DNA of 64,000 bases from Alishewanella aestuarii B11 (GCF_000280055.1 NZ_ALAB01000041.1:1-64000), one strand, 5' to 3'; numbered from the stretch's first letter, positions 49,181 through 59,110 are shown. Notes: generated by a model not told the origin, from the letters alone. Program-made: numbers and translations.

Positions 49181-50431
49181 ATGCCTTTATTAGTAGTTAT
49201 CGGCTATGTCTGGCCTGAGCCGGCGTCTTCCGCGGCGGGCAGCCGGATGCTGAGTTTAATTCAGCTGTTTCAGCTGCAAGGCTGGCGAGTGTGCTTTGCC
49301 AGCGCGGCTGAGCCCGGGCCGCATCGGGTGGATTTACCGGCCATTGGTGTCAGCGAGCAGCGCATTGCTCTAAATTGCGATAGCTTTGACCAGTGGCTGA
49401 AAGAAGTGAACCCGCAGGCGGTGTTATTTGACCGTTTTATGCTGGAAGAACAGTTTGGCTGGCGGGTCGCTGCAAGTTGTCCGGATGCCCTGCGCCTACT
49501 GGATATGGAAGATTTACATGCGCTCCGTCAGGCAAGGCACGACGCCGTTAAAGCCGGGGACGCGCTGGTGGCGAAAGAGGTAGCGGTGGAGCGGCTAAAT
49601 AACGAGCTGGCGCTGCGGGAAATTGCTGCCATTTATCGCTGTGACCTGACACTGGTGATTTCCTATTATGAGATGCAGCTGCTGCAGCAACATTACCGGG
49701 TACCGGCTGAACTGCTCTGTTACTGCCCGTTCTGGCATGCTGCCGTGGTGCCAGCAGTGCCGGCTTTTGCTGAGCGCACACACTTTATCAGTATCGGTAA
49801 TTTTCGCCATGCCCCGAACTGGCAGGCAGTACTCTGGCTGAAACAACAACTCTGGCCCCAGATCCGTAAGGCCTTACCGCAGGCCGAGTTACATATTTAC
49901 GGCGCCTATCCGCCGCCTAAAGCCACGGCATTGCATAATGCCCGCGACGGATTTTTGGTGAAAGGCTGGGCTGCGGACGCGGTAGCGGTGATGCAACAGG
50001 CGCGGCTTTGTCTGGCGCCGCTGCAATTTGGCGCCGGGTTAAAAGGTAAATTGCTCGAAGCGATGCAATGCGGCACTCCCAGTGTCACCACTAGCATTGG
50101 CGCCGAGGGCATGCAGGCTGGCGCAGGCTGGGGCGGCGCTGTTGCCGATAATGTGGAGGCGTTTTGTCAGGCCGCCGTGGCTCTATATCAGGATGAAACG
50201 CCCTGGCTGGCAGCACAGCAGCAGGGCTATCAGATCCTGCAGCAGCGCTTTGGCGCTGAGCAGGCCAGCCGGGTTTGGCAACAATTAGCGCCTTTACTAA
50301 ATGCCAGTGCCGGACAAACCAGTGCGCGGCGGCAACGCAATTTTACCGGCCTGATGTTACAATCACATGCTTATCGCAGCAGCCATTATATGGGGCTGTG
50401 GATCACCGCAAAAAACAGGGTTTCAACATGA
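49181..50431 (+). CDS. Glycosyltransferase, family 4/1-like
   Basis: A 416-residue GT-B-type glycosyltransferase. The N-terminal half begins MPLLVVIGYVWPEPASSAAG; the C-terminal donor-binding half contains FISIGNFRHAPNWQAVLWLK and FGAGLKGKLLEAMQCGTPSV, typical of GT4-like enzymes (sugar-nucleotide site). Donor and acceptor are unknown and no polysaccharide genes are nearby. GGAG five bases upstream decides the start. The insertion sequence ends 28 bp before the start, so the native promoter is probably displaced. The stop overlaps the next start (ATGA); the last ~40 residues look unlike the family and may be read-through into the former promoter of the next gene. Confidence 0.8.
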   Translation: MPLLVVIGYVWPEPASSAAGSRMLSLIQLFQLQGWRVCFASAAEPGPHRVDLPAIGVSEQRIALNCDSFDQWLKEVNPQAVLFDRFMLEEQFGWRVAASCPDALRLLDMEDLHALRQARHDAVKAGDALVAKEVAVERLNNELALREIAAIYRCDLTLVISYYEMQLLQQHYRVPAELLCYCPFWHAAVVPAVPAFAERTHFISIGNFRHAPNWQAVLWLKQQLWPQIRKALPQAELHIYGAYPPPKATALHNARDGFLVKGWAADAVAVMQQARLCLAPLQFGAGLKGKLLEAMQCGTPSVTTSIGAEGMQAGAGWGGAVADNVEAFCQAAVALYQDETPWLAAQQQGYQILQQRFGAEQASRVWQQLAPLLNASAGQTSARRQRNFTGLMLQSHAYRSSHYMGLWITAKNRVST

Positions 50432-51186
50432 TTACACGGCAGCAACTCGTCGCTTTTATTGATGAAAAACTCGGCAGTGCCCGCATTAAAGATTATTGCC
50501 CAAATGGCTTGCAGGTAGAAGGGCGCGAAAGGATCCGTACGGTAGTGACCGGCGTGACCGCCAGTCAGGCCCTGCTGGAGCAGGCGGTGGCGCTCAACGC
50601 CGATGCGGTGCTGGTGCACCATGGCTATTTCTGGAAAAACGAAGCAATGCCGGTGGTGGGGATGAAAAAGCAGCGTCTGGCTACGTTACTGAAACACGAT
50701 ATCAATTTACTGGCCTATCACTTGCCACTGGATGTGCATCCACAGCTGGGTAATAACGCTCAGCTTGGCGCACTGCTGGGGATCTCGGCGCCGCAGCCGG
50801 TGTTAACGGCTGAACCTGCCGGCGTGCTGCAAATGGGGCAGTTGCCAGCGCCTGCGTCGTTACAGCAGCTTGCGGCAACGCTTAGCCAGCAGCTGCAACG
50901 TGAGGTCTTGCTCGAAGATGCCGGTATTGGCGAGATCCGCACTATTGCCTGGTGTACCGGTGGCGGCCAGGGCTATATTGAACAAGCGGCGGCGGCCGGG
51001 GCGCAATTATTTGTTACCGGCGAAGTGTCGGAGCAAACCATTCATGTCGCGCGTGAGCTTGGGATCCATTTTATCGCCGCCGGCCATCATGCCACTGAGC
51101 GCTATGGCATTAAAGCGCTGGGCGAATACCTGGCGGCTGAACTTGGCCTCAGCGTCCACTTTATCGATATTCCTAATCCGGCTTAA
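50428..51186 (+). CDS. Nif3-like dinuclear metal-centre protein (YbgI)
   Basis: A 252-residue protein of the NIF3/DUF34 family that forms hexamers with a two-metal site; proposed roles include a GTP cyclohydrolase I-like enzyme or metal handling, none firmly established. Metal ligands are visible in DAVLVHHGYFW and in the C-terminal IAAGHHATERYG. ATG 50428 follows from the family N-terminus (MITRQQLVAFIDEKLGS) and overlaps the stop of the glycosyltransferase gene. Confidence 0.9.
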   Translation: MITRQQLVAFIDEKLGSARIKDYCPNGLQVEGRERIRTVVTGVTASQALLEQAVALNADAVLVHHGYFWKNEAMPVVGMKKQRLATLLKHDINLLAYHLPLDVHPQLGNNAQLGALLGISAPQPVLTAEPAGVLQMGQLPAPASLQQLAATLSQQLQREVLLEDAGIGEIRTIAWCTGGGQGYIEQAAAAGAQLFVTGEVSEQTIHVARELGIHFIAAGHHATERYGIKALGEYLAAELGLSVHFIDIPNPA

Positions 51187-51221
51187 AGCCGGCCTAACCA
51201 GATGCTTTAGCAAACGCCACT

Positions 51222-52001
51222 ATGAGCCAATCTAAGCCATTAAAAGATCGTAATTTTGATAACCTGGCCAGCCGCTTTGCCAGCAATATTTATCAGACTA
51301 CCAAGGGCAAAATTCGCCAGGCCGTATTGCTGCGTGATTTGCTGGAACTAGCAGAGCTCGCTACGCCAACCGCCATTCTCGATGTCGGCGGTGGCCAGGG
51401 CCAGTTGGCACTTAAGTTGGCGGCGCTGGGACATCAACTGCATCTGACTGATATTTCGGCTGAGATGCTGCAACTGGCGGCAGAAGAGGCAAAGAATCAG
51501 GGGCTGAGCGCGCAGTTACAGATCAGTCAGAGTTCACTGCAAGACTTACCGCAGCGGCTTGGCGGGCAAGCTTACCCGCTGGTGCTGTGTCATGCAGTGC
51601 TGGAATGGCTAGCCGAACCAGAAGCCGCGATTAGCCAGTTACGGCAACTGGTGCAGCCGGGCGGCATAGTATCGCTGATGTTTTATAACCAGGATGCGCA
51701 TCGTTTAAGTAATATCATTTACGGTAACTTTGCCTATGTGCAGGCCGGGTTAAAAGCAAAAAAGCCGGTACGGCTGAATCCGCAGCAGCCCTTGCCACCA
51801 CAGCAGGTGTTGCAGTGGTGTCAGCAGGCGGGCTTTGCATTACTGAGTAAAACCGGGGTGCGTTGCTTTCATGATTATTTGCGCGATCGCAGTCAACAGC
51901 AGAGTCATTATGCTGAGTTAGAAGCGCTGGAGCTGCAGTATAACCGGCAGGAGCCTTATGCCTCGGTTGGCCGTTATATCCATTTGCTGTTACGGGCCTG
52001 A
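51222..52001 (+). CDS. cmoM: tRNA 5-carboxymethoxyuridine methyltransferase CmoM
   Basis: A 259-residue SAM-dependent methyltransferase matching CmoM (formerly SmtA), which methylates the carboxyl group of cmo5U34 in tRNAs. The opening DRNFDNLASRFASNIYQTTK is characteristic, and the AdoMet site is ILDVGGGQGQLALKLAALGH near residue 47. A convergent terminator with tamB follows. Confidence 0.92.
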   Translation: MSQSKPLKDRNFDNLASRFASNIYQTTKGKIRQAVLLRDLLELAELATPTAILDVGGGQGQLALKLAALGHQLHLTDISAEMLQLAAEEAKNQGLSAQLQISQSSLQDLPQRLGGQAYPLVLCHAVLEWLAEPEAAISQLRQLVQPGGIVSLMFYNQDAHRLSNIIYGNFAYVQAGLKAKKPVRLNPQQPLPPQQVLQWCQQAGFALLSKTGVRCFHDYLRDRSQQQSHYAELEALELQYNRQEPYASVGRYIHLLLRA

Positions 52002-52010
52002 ACTGCGTTA

Positions 52011-52038
52011 AAAAAGACGGCTGCCAGCTGGCAGCCGT
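52011..52038 (-). terminator. Terminator of the tamAB operon
   Basis: Stem ACGGCTGCC/GGCAGCCGT around AGCT; on the minus strand it is followed by CTTTTTT, so it ends minus-strand transcripts. Confidence 0.8.
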
Positions 52039-52046
52039 AAAGCAAA

Positions 52047-52129
52047 TGTACAGTGCGCGACTGAGCCAGATTGACCTCTCAGTACACGACCTTAGTTTAG
52101 CCGCGTACTAAGGACTTGGCACTGTGACA
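52047..52129. other. Three-way-junction inverted-repeat element between cmoM and tamB
   Basis: Outer 7-bp arms ACAGTGC/GCACTGT (52050-52056 with 52119-52125) enclose two hairpins: CTGAG/CTCAG (52061-52082) and CCTTAGT/ACTAAGG (52090-52113). It could be a 3'-UTR structure of tamB, a small RNA or a dispersed repeat. Confidence 0.45.
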
Positions 52130-52183
52130 AATTGTCGCACCATATAGCGCTTTGGGGATGGCGCTCCGGGGCATATTGTTGGC

Positions 52184-55100
52184 TTAGTCAAACTCAAACT
52201 TGTATAACAAGTCGACCGCATTATCCAGGCCCGATACCGCTTCCAGATACAGATTACGCAGCAGGCGGTAACGCAGCGTAAACTGACCAATTGGCTGAAA
52301 GATACCAATGCCGTATTTTAGCTGCAGATCCCGGGTTAAATAGCCACTTACCGTCACCTGCGAATTATCGCCGGCACCTTCGGTATCCAGCATTAAATCA
52401 CTGACGCCAAAGGCTTCACCGATTTCGCCAACCAGCTTGCCGCTGGAGGAAATACTCATACCAATCAGACTGGTGGTAACACTGTTAGCATTAAAGCCTG
52501 ATTCGCTGTCCAAATCCTTGCCCATAATCAGATATGACAAAGCATTGGCCTGGGGTTTGGCGGGTTCCGAGAAAATGGTGACTATGGGTTCATCGGCCGG
52601 GCCTGTTACCCGAATGCCGGCAATCACATCATCTTCCATATTGGCCGGATTGCGGATGGCTTCCACGTTTAGAAACGGCTGATCGGCCGGGCCATTAAAG
52701 GTCAGTTTGCCCTGACGGATTAGCAGATCCTGGCCGTAAGCACGGAAGGTACCATCAACCAGTGAGACTTCCCCGCGCACACTGGGGTTAAACTGCTGTT
52801 GCTGCACCCGTAACTCACCCGCTAAGCGGCTTTTTAAGCCAAAGGCCTCCAGCCTGACTTGTTGCCCTAAGCGCACGCGGATATCGGTTTCCAATGTAAA
52901 TTGACTACTTTGCTCTTCAGTGATCGGTTGCAGGCGCCGGTCCAGCAGCACATGATCGCTGGATAAGCCAATGGCATTTTGCGGTAAGGTATTGACACTG
53001 ATATTGGCGCGCGGGATCTGTAAGGTACCGGTGAGTCGACTGCGACCAGGTTCAGCGTTTATCAACAGATTAGGCTGCACGAACAGCTCTGCTTGCGGGA
53101 TCTGCAGTCGTAGTGGATCGCCGCTGATCCCGAGGTTTGCCTGCCAAGCATCGAGATCACGCCAATCGGCAAAGCCTGCCAGGTCAATTTTGCCCTCGGG
53201 CGTCCGCACCAGACCGTTTAACTCAGCGCGTTCACCACGAAAGCTGATCACTAAGTCCGCCTGTTCGATATCAGTTGGCGCCAGCTTGCCCCTTACTTTT
53301 AGGCCATCCAGTCGCAGCTCACCACGCAGCTGCGGGTTATCCAGGCTGCCATCCAGACTTAACTGGCTGGACAGGGTACCGGCCAGTTCACTGTATTCGT
53401 CAAGTAACGGCTTTAAAAAATCCAGAGTCAAACTGGTGAGTGCAAGTTCGGCGCGCAGGGGCTTTTCTGCTTGATCCAATTCCGTAACTAGGGCTTGCGC
53501 TGTCAATTGGCCGCTATCAGCTAATTGTAACGTCAGCTTACTGCGTAACTGGTGTGCGGCCATTTCGGCGCTCAGTTCCAGATCGCGCCAGGGCAGGGTC
53601 ACTGGCACGTCAAATTGTTGTAGCAACTGGCCACTGACACTTTGTAAACCAAAAGTCAGTTGCGGCGCCTGCCCCTGCTGCCAATTGATATCGAGCTGGG
53701 CGGCAAGCTCACCATTAATGCTGCTTTGCAGCGGTAACAGGCTATTCAGATTTTCCAGCGGGTAATCGCTGAGCGCCAGTTTCGCCTGCACCTGCGTAGC
53801 TGATAGCGTGGCCGCTTCGCTCAGGCAGAGTCTGGCATCCAACTGCGCCCAGCAATGTGCCGCCAGCATCAGTTGTTGCGCCGGCAGGTCAGCCTTAATA
53901 GCGAGTGGCTCGGCGAGTTGCCAGTCACCTAACTGGCTGGCCAGTAAAAACTCGGTTAGCTGCCCCTGCCAGAGCTGACGTTGGCTTAGCGAGCCAGCCG
54001 CCTGCAGCTTAACCGCCAGCCCTTCGGCTTTAAGCTGTGCCTTTAGCTGATGGGCATCTTCATCACCTTCTAAGCTTAGCTGTAATTCTTGTAAGCGCTG
54101 CTGTTGCCAGCGCGCTTGCGACAGCTGCAGCGTCAGGCTGGTGCGCAATTTATCTGCCAAATCAGTAGTGGCGATAAGTGATGCCTGACGCAGCCGGGCA
54201 TCCTGATATGCCAGTCGCTCAGCGCTTAGCTCCAGTGTGACTTTTGGCGTCAGCATCGGGCCTGTCACGGCAATACTGCCTTGCAGTGCGCCGCGCAGCT
54301 CTGGGTAAGATAAGGCCGCATCCGGCACTGACATTTCAGCCTGCAACTGCCAGTCTTGCTGCAATTGGCCATAGAGCCGTAACTGGTTTTGGCCATGGCT
54401 TAACAGCAGATCCGGGCTGTTAAACTGCCAGTCGCTAAAATCTGCATTGCTACTCAGGCTCAAAGAGCCTGCCAGCAGCAGTGGCAGTTGTCGCAGTTCG
54501 CCTTGCATCGCCAGCTGCGGCAGTTGCAGCGCTAAACCGCTGTTCGGGTCCAGTTTGCCCGCCATTTGCAACTGACCACTTAATTGCCCCTGATAATCTG
54601 GCCAGAAGGCACCGGGTTTAATACCGTCCATCGCCAGTTGTAGTTGCCAGTTAAGTGCCGGCTCTAAGTTAAGCTCGCCTTTGGCCTGCACCTGGCCGTC
54701 AAGGGTGGTGAGCTGCAGCTCGCGGATAGCAGCGCGTTGTTGCCAGTTAAACCAGCTGGCGTCCAGACGCAGTCCTGCATCGGGGAGCCCCGTGGCTTGT
54801 AACTCTGTGGCAAGGCTTAATTGCAGCTCGGTCAGATTGCCGTCGAGCTCTAGCGCCAGAGCGGACAGCTGATAGCCCGGTTGCTCAAGTGGCCAGTGTA
54901 ATTCCCGGGCTTGCAATGTCAGTTGCAGCGGTAAGTCGGCGCTGAGCAAGGCCAGCCGTCCTTGTAACGCCAGGTTAAGTGGTCCGCTAGCATTAATCTC
55001 AGCAATCAGTTCTGCCAGCGAGCCGCGCAGTTGTCCCTGCAAACGCTGCCCGGCCAGGGCGGTGTCTTGCAGCAGGGCATCGAACTGCGCCGACAATGGG

Positions 55101-55969
55101 AAGCCTGTTGCTAAATCAAGATTGGCACTAAGCTGAGCTTGTAGCTGTGGATGCGTCAGCTGTAAATCAAGCAGGCGCACTTGCCGTGGCGTTAGTTGGG
55201 CACTAAAGGTCAGCAGCGGCAAGCTAAAGTGCTGTTCGCCTTGCTGCAGCTCGCTATGACTAAGCTGAAAATCATCAATAAAAATCGATAACGGTAAGCT
55301 AAAGGGGCTAAGCTCTGGTACCGGATAGGCGCTCAGCGGTTCGGCGTCACCGCTACTTTCTGCAAGTGTGATAGCCAAACCGTCCAGTCGTCCTTGCTGT
55401 AACTGTAGCCGGTTACCCCAGGCGTTCAGGCCAATGCTAAAATGCTGCCAGGCCAGTTGCTGCTCTGGCAAGTTAAGTTGTAGCCGTTCAATCAGCAGCC
55501 GGTCAATTTTTAACGGGATCGGAAACGCCAGGCCGGCCAGCCGTCGTGGCGCATTCGCCTCCGAACGCGTTGTCGGTTCGGTTTGGCTGTCAAGTGCGGC
55601 TTCAGCCGCCGCAGTTGCCGCCTGTGCCGATACCTGCTCAGAGGGCTTGCTGGTAAGGGTGACGCCGTTTAGCGCCAGCTCGGGAATACAGAGCCGGAAC
55701 TGGATCAGGCAGCGTTTTTGTAGCCGCAGTTGTAGCTGCTCCAGCCTGAGCTCCAGCTCAGGGCTTTGATAACTTAGCTGATGGAGGGTTACGCCGCCAA
55801 GCCAGCTGCCGGAAGCCTCGGCAACCTTAAGTTCTGGCACGGCCTTCTCTGTCAGGTACAGGCTAAATCGTAAGCCGGACTGGCTGAACAGCAACCAGCA
55901 CAGTAATAGTAACAATGCCCAGAGCGGCCAGAAAATGCCGCGGTCAAGCCAGGTTAGCAGGCGCTTCAT
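52184..55969 (-). CDS. tamB: Translocation and assembly module protein TamB
   Basis: A 1261-residue protein anchored in the inner membrane by one N-terminal helix (about 10-32) with a very long periplasmic beta-rich body and the conserved C-terminal TamB (DUF490) domain ending LDNAVDLLYKFEFD. Together with TamA it links both membranes; roles in outer-membrane protein insertion and anterograde phospholipid transport are established for E. coli. It starts within the tamA stop codon (ATGA overlap). The middle is rich in Leu/Gln repeats as usual. Confidence 0.95.
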   Translation of the reverse strand: MKRLLTWLDRGIFWPLWALLLLLCWLLFSQSGLRFSLYLTEKAVPELKVAEASGSWLGGVTLHQLSYQSPELELRLEQLQLRLQKRCLIQFRLCIPELALNGVTLTSKPSEQVSAQAATAAAEAALDSQTEPTTRSEANAPRRLAGLAFPIPLKIDRLLIERLQLNLPEQQLAWQHFSIGLNAWGNRLQLQQGRLDGLAITLAESSGDAEPLSAYPVPELSPFSLPLSIFIDDFQLSHSELQQGEQHFSLPLLTFSAQLTPRQVRLLDLQLTHPQLQAQLSANLDLATGFPLSAQFDALLQDTALAGQRLQGQLRGSLAELIAEINASGPLNLALQGRLALLSADLPLQLTLQARELHWPLEQPGYQLSALALELDGNLTELQLSLATELQATGLPDAGLRLDASWFNWQQRAAIRELQLTTLDGQVQAKGELNLEPALNWQLQLAMDGIKPGAFWPDYQGQLSGQLQMAGKLDPNSGLALQLPQLAMQGELRQLPLLLAGSLSLSSNADFSDWQFNSPDLLLSHGQNQLRLYGQLQQDWQLQAEMSVPDAALSYPELRGALQGSIAVTGPMLTPKVTLELSAERLAYQDARLRQASLIATTDLADKLRTSLTLQLSQARWQQQRLQELQLSLEGDEDAHQLKAQLKAEGLAVKLQAAGSLSQRQLWQGQLTEFLLASQLGDWQLAEPLAIKADLPAQQLMLAAHCWAQLDARLCLSEAATLSATQVQAKLALSDYPLENLNSLLPLQSSINGELAAQLDINWQQGQAPQLTFGLQSVSGQLLQQFDVPVTLPWRDLELSAEMAAHQLRSKLTLQLADSGQLTAQALVTELDQAEKPLRAELALTSLTLDFLKPLLDEYSELAGTLSSQLSLDGSLDNPQLRGELRLDGLKVRGKLAPTDIEQADLVISFRGERAELNGLVRTPEGKIDLAGFADWRDLDAWQANLGISGDPLRLQIPQAELFVQPNLLINAEPGRSRLTGTLQIPRANISVNTLPQNAIGLSSDHVLLDRRLQPITEEQSSQFTLETDIRVRLGQQVRLEAFGLKSRLAGELRVQQQQFNPSVRGEVSLVDGTFRAYGQDLLIRQGKLTFNGPADQPFLNVEAIRNPANMEDDVIAGIRVTGPADEPIVTIFSEPAKPQANALSYLIMGKDLDSESGFNANSVTTSLIGMSISSSGKLVGEIGEAFGVSDLMLDTEGAGDNSQVTVSGYLTRDLQLKYGIGIFQPIGQFTLRYRLLRNLYLEAVSGLDNAVDLLYKFEFD

Positions 55970-57666
55970 AGCTCAGGCCCCAAAGAAAAATGCAGCTGAA
56001 AGGGCTTGCCTTCTGCATCCAAACCCCAGGCAAAATCGATCCGCACGGCACCTATAGGTGAGCCCCAGCGTACGCCAAAGCCCACGCCTTTTTTCCAATC
56101 CGGTGTCTTGGTCCAGGCACTGCCATAGTCAGCAAAGGTTGCCAGCCACCAATTACCAGTTACCCGATATTGATATTCCAGCGAGGCGGTTGCCATATAG
56201 CGGCCACCAATCAATTCGCCGTCCTGGTTGCGGGGGGAAACGGACTCGTAGGCATAGCCGCGCAGATTATTATCGCCGCCGGCAAAAAAGCGCAGTGACG
56301 GCGGTAAATTATCAACCGCTTCCATCAGCACTGCACCACCATCTAACCGGCTGACCAGACGATGCCGGTCACCAAAGCTGTCGATATAACCAGCGCGACC
56401 GCGTAAGCGGACAAAGCTGGCGGCAGAGCCCCAGCTCTGATCGGACACTTCGATCCCCAGTAGCAGACGATCCGCCCGGGTCGGCATGCCACTGCCGGTT
56501 TGCCGGCTGCGGGAAAAGCTGATCCCCGGCATAATTAAACTGCTGTTATCTTTCTGATCCGCCTGCGTATAGTCCTCATAGAGCCAGCGGATACTGGCGG
56601 TACGATACCAGTCATTGCGCAGCAGCCAGTGCCGCTCCAATGCCAGATTCGATTCAATAGAGCGGGTGTCCTGATAATCACGGTTACGTAAGCCGTACTG
56701 CAATTGCCAAAAGTCAGTAGCAACGCTTTCCAGCGGCAGCCGGTAAGCGGCCTCAATACTTTGCTCCGCCCGCGACAACGCCAGTTTGCTGTTCAGGCTG
56801 TGGCCGCGATCATTTAACCAGGGCTTTAACCAGTTTAGCTTAAGCCGGGCGCCGACATCGTCGGAGTAACCAATACCGGTTTCGATACTGTTGCGTTTGC
56901 GTGGCGCCAGTTCAACATCGATCGGTAGCAGCCGCTGGTCGATGGCCTCAGTACTGGCCGTAACCAGAATAGACGAAAACCAGTTGGTATTGGCTAAGGC
57001 CTGATTCAGCTCACCCAGCTGGGTTGCCAGATAGGGGGCGTCAGGCTGAAAAGGTACCAGTGAGCTCAGGCGCTCAGGGGCAATTTGTGAGCCACTAAAG
57101 CGCACTTCGCCAAAACGGTAACGCTGGCCGCTGTCAAAATGTAAGCGCACAAAAGCCTGACGGCGGGAGGGCGCGACTTCCAGCCGCTGCAGGCTAAAAC
57201 GGGCGTCAAAATAGCCGCGACGCTGCGCCAGACTATTCAGGGCACTTTTGAAACTGTCATAACGACCATGGTGCACCACCTGACCGACCTGTGGTGCCTG
57301 GCGTAATAAATTCTGAAACTCGGGATCCGTGGCCGCATCGCCGAGCAATTGAATATCGGTTTCGGTAATCCGAATGGGCTCGCCGGGTGTGACCTGAATT
57401 AATAAGCGGCTGCCATTGTTGCGCGTGCTTTGCAGCGTAATGGTAATCTCGCTATGGTAATAGCCCAGCGCCTGCATCGCTTGCGCAATATCTTGCTCCA
57501 GCCGGGCTTGAAAGCGCAGCGAGGTCGAAATTTCACCTGCTGCGTAGCGGTCGAGGAATAACTTAACGTTATCCTCCAATTCGCCTGACAGACCTGTCAG
57601 GCGCAAGGTGGTTTGCGCCAGCACAGCAGGGCTTAGCAGTAGCAAGGTGAGTAACAAATAGCGCAT
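55966..57666 (-). CDS. tamA: Translocation and assembly module protein TamA
   Basis: A 566-residue outer-membrane protein of the Omp85 family: signal peptide (MRYLLLTLLLLSPAVLAQ, cleavage near residue 18), three POTRA domains (about 20-255) and a C-terminal 16-strand barrel with the VGFGVRWGSPIGAVRIDFAW segment near the end. Start ATG 57666 gives the signal peptide; the open frame runs 53 codons further. It is the first gene of tamA-tamB. Confidence 0.94.
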   Translation of the reverse strand: MRYLLLTLLLLSPAVLAQTTLRLTGLSGELEDNVKLFLDRYAAGEISTSLRFQARLEQDIAQAMQALGYYHSEITITLQSTRNNGSRLLIQVTPGEPIRITETDIQLLGDAATDPEFQNLLRQAPQVGQVVHHGRYDSFKSALNSLAQRRGYFDARFSLQRLEVAPSRRQAFVRLHFDSGQRYRFGEVRFSGSQIAPERLSSLVPFQPDAPYLATQLGELNQALANTNWFSSILVTASTEAIDQRLLPIDVELAPRKRNSIETGIGYSDDVGARLKLNWLKPWLNDRGHSLNSKLALSRAEQSIEAAYRLPLESVATDFWQLQYGLRNRDYQDTRSIESNLALERHWLLRNDWYRTASIRWLYEDYTQADQKDNSSLIMPGISFSRSRQTGSGMPTRADRLLLGIEVSDQSWGSAASFVRLRGRAGYIDSFGDRHRLVSRLDGGAVLMEAVDNLPPSLRFFAGGDNNLRGYAYESVSPRNQDGELIGGRYMATASLEYQYRVTGNWWLATFADYGSAWTKTPDWKKGVGFGVRWGSPIGAVRIDFAWGLDAEGKPFQLHFSLGPEL

Positions 57667-57944
57667 TAAAATCCTGTTAAGATGCAGCCAATACCACGCA
57701 TTCTGCAGGCAGCGGTATCGGTAAACCAACCTAAAGTGTACCTTAAGCCTGAACGCAGTACAGTAAAACTGAGGCCAACTGCGGGAATTTTCGCCAGTTA
57801 AAACGCGGTGTCTTGAAAGGATCACTTCTGACCAGCATTTCAGTTATACTGAGTGCCAAAAGTGCAAAAGGTTCACGCCGCGCGACGCTAGCGGCCAGCG
57901 TGAAACTGATAGTAGATAAATAACGGCGCAGACAAGGTGAAAGT

Positions 57945-59063
57945 ATGCAGCAGGTGGTGATTAGCGGCTCAGGGTTATTTACCCCACAACACATTATTAG
58001 CAATGACGAGCTGGTCGTAAGTTTTAATCAATACGTTGATCAGTTTAATACCGAGCATGCGGCACAGATTGCTGCTGGTGAACTGGCGGCACTGGAGTAT
58101 TCCAGCAGCGAATTTATCGAAAAAGCCTCCGGTATTAAAGCCCGGCACGTACTGTATAAGGATGGCATTCTTGACCCCAAGGTAATGCATCCGGTGTTTC
58201 GTAAGCGCGGCGAAGATGAACTGCCAGAAATGGTCGAAATGGCGGTGCAGGCGGCGACTCAAGCCTTAGCGCAAGCAAATAAAACCGCTGCCGATATTGA
58301 TTTAATTATCTGTGCTGCTTCGAATATGCAGCGGCCTTATCCGGCGTTATCAGTGGAGCTGCAGCAGGCGTTAGGTGCCGGCGGCTATGCCTTTGATATG
58401 AACGTAGCGTGCTCTTCGGCGACCTTCGCGATCAGCAATGCGGTTAATGCTATCCGTGGCGGCAGTGCCAAAGTGGTGCTGGTGGTCAACCCGGAATTTG
58501 CCTCACCGCAGGTGGATTACCGCAGCCGCGACAGTCACTTTATTTTTGGTGATGTCTGTACCGCAACCATTATTGAAGCCGAGTCCAGCTGTACCAGTAG
58601 CCAGGCATTTCGCATTCTGGGTATGCGTCTAAAAACCACCTTCTCCAATAATATCCGCTGCGATATTGGCTATACCGAGCATTGCTTTAGTGAGCAGGAC
58701 CCGAAGGCCCCGTTTTTTAAACAGCAGGGGCGTAAAGTGTTTAAAGAGCTGTTGCCGATAGTAGCTGAGGTGATTCTTGACGAAATGGCGGCACAACAGG
58801 TTACTGCCGACGATTTAAAACGGTTATGGCTGCATCAGGCCAATATCAATATGAATATCTTTGCGGCCAAAAAGATTCTCGGCCGCGATCCGTTGCCGGA
58901 AGAGGCACCGCTGGTGCTGGATACCTATGCTAATACGGCGTCGGCAGGCTCGATTATTGCGTTTCATAAATACCAGCAGGGGCTACAAAGTGGCGACAAA
59001 GCGATTCTTTGCTCCTTTGGTGCCGGCTATTCGGTGGGCTGCTTAGTACTGGAAAAGTGTTAA
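57945..59063 (+). CDS. Beta-ketoacyl-ACP synthase III-like enzyme
   Basis: A 372-residue thiolase-fold condensing enzyme. The triad is visible: Cys156 in NVACSSATFA, His in LWLHQANINM (about residue 290) and Asn in DTYANTASAGS. It is longer than housekeeping FabH (~320 residues) with an insertion near the N-terminus (about 25-95). This branch is common in alteromonads; substrate may be a longer or unusual acyl group. It is a single gene, divergent from tamA, followed by a terminator. Confidence 0.85.
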   Translation: MQQVVISGSGLFTPQHIISNDELVVSFNQYVDQFNTEHAAQIAAGELAALEYSSSEFIEKASGIKARHVLYKDGILDPKVMHPVFRKRGEDELPEMVEMAVQAATQALAQANKTAADIDLIICAASNMQRPYPALSVELQQALGAGGYAFDMNVACSSATFAISNAVNAIRGGSAKVVLVVNPEFASPQVDYRSRDSHFIFGDVCTATIIEAESSCTSSQAFRILGMRLKTTFSNNIRCDIGYTEHCFSEQDPKAPFFKQQGRKVFKELLPIVAEVILDEMAAQQVTADDLKRLWLHQANINMNIFAAKKILGRDPLPEEAPLVLDTYANTASAGSIIAFHKYQQGLQSGDKAILCSFGAGYSVGCLVLEKC

Positions 59064-59088
59064 GGCGCTGCGCTTAAGCTGAATGGAG

Positions 59089-59110
59089 AAAGGGGCCTGG
59101 CCCCTTTTTT
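59089..59110 (+). terminator. Terminator of the KAS III-like gene
   Basis: Stem AAAGGGGC/GCCCCTTT around CTG with T-run, touching the stop codon of the convergent CBM48 gene. Confidence 0.85.

Noticed and set aside
52050-52125. tRNA gene in the cmoM-tamB gap
   Set aside because: Right size and outer stem, but no TTCGA T-loop, no D-loop consensus and only two internal hairpins.
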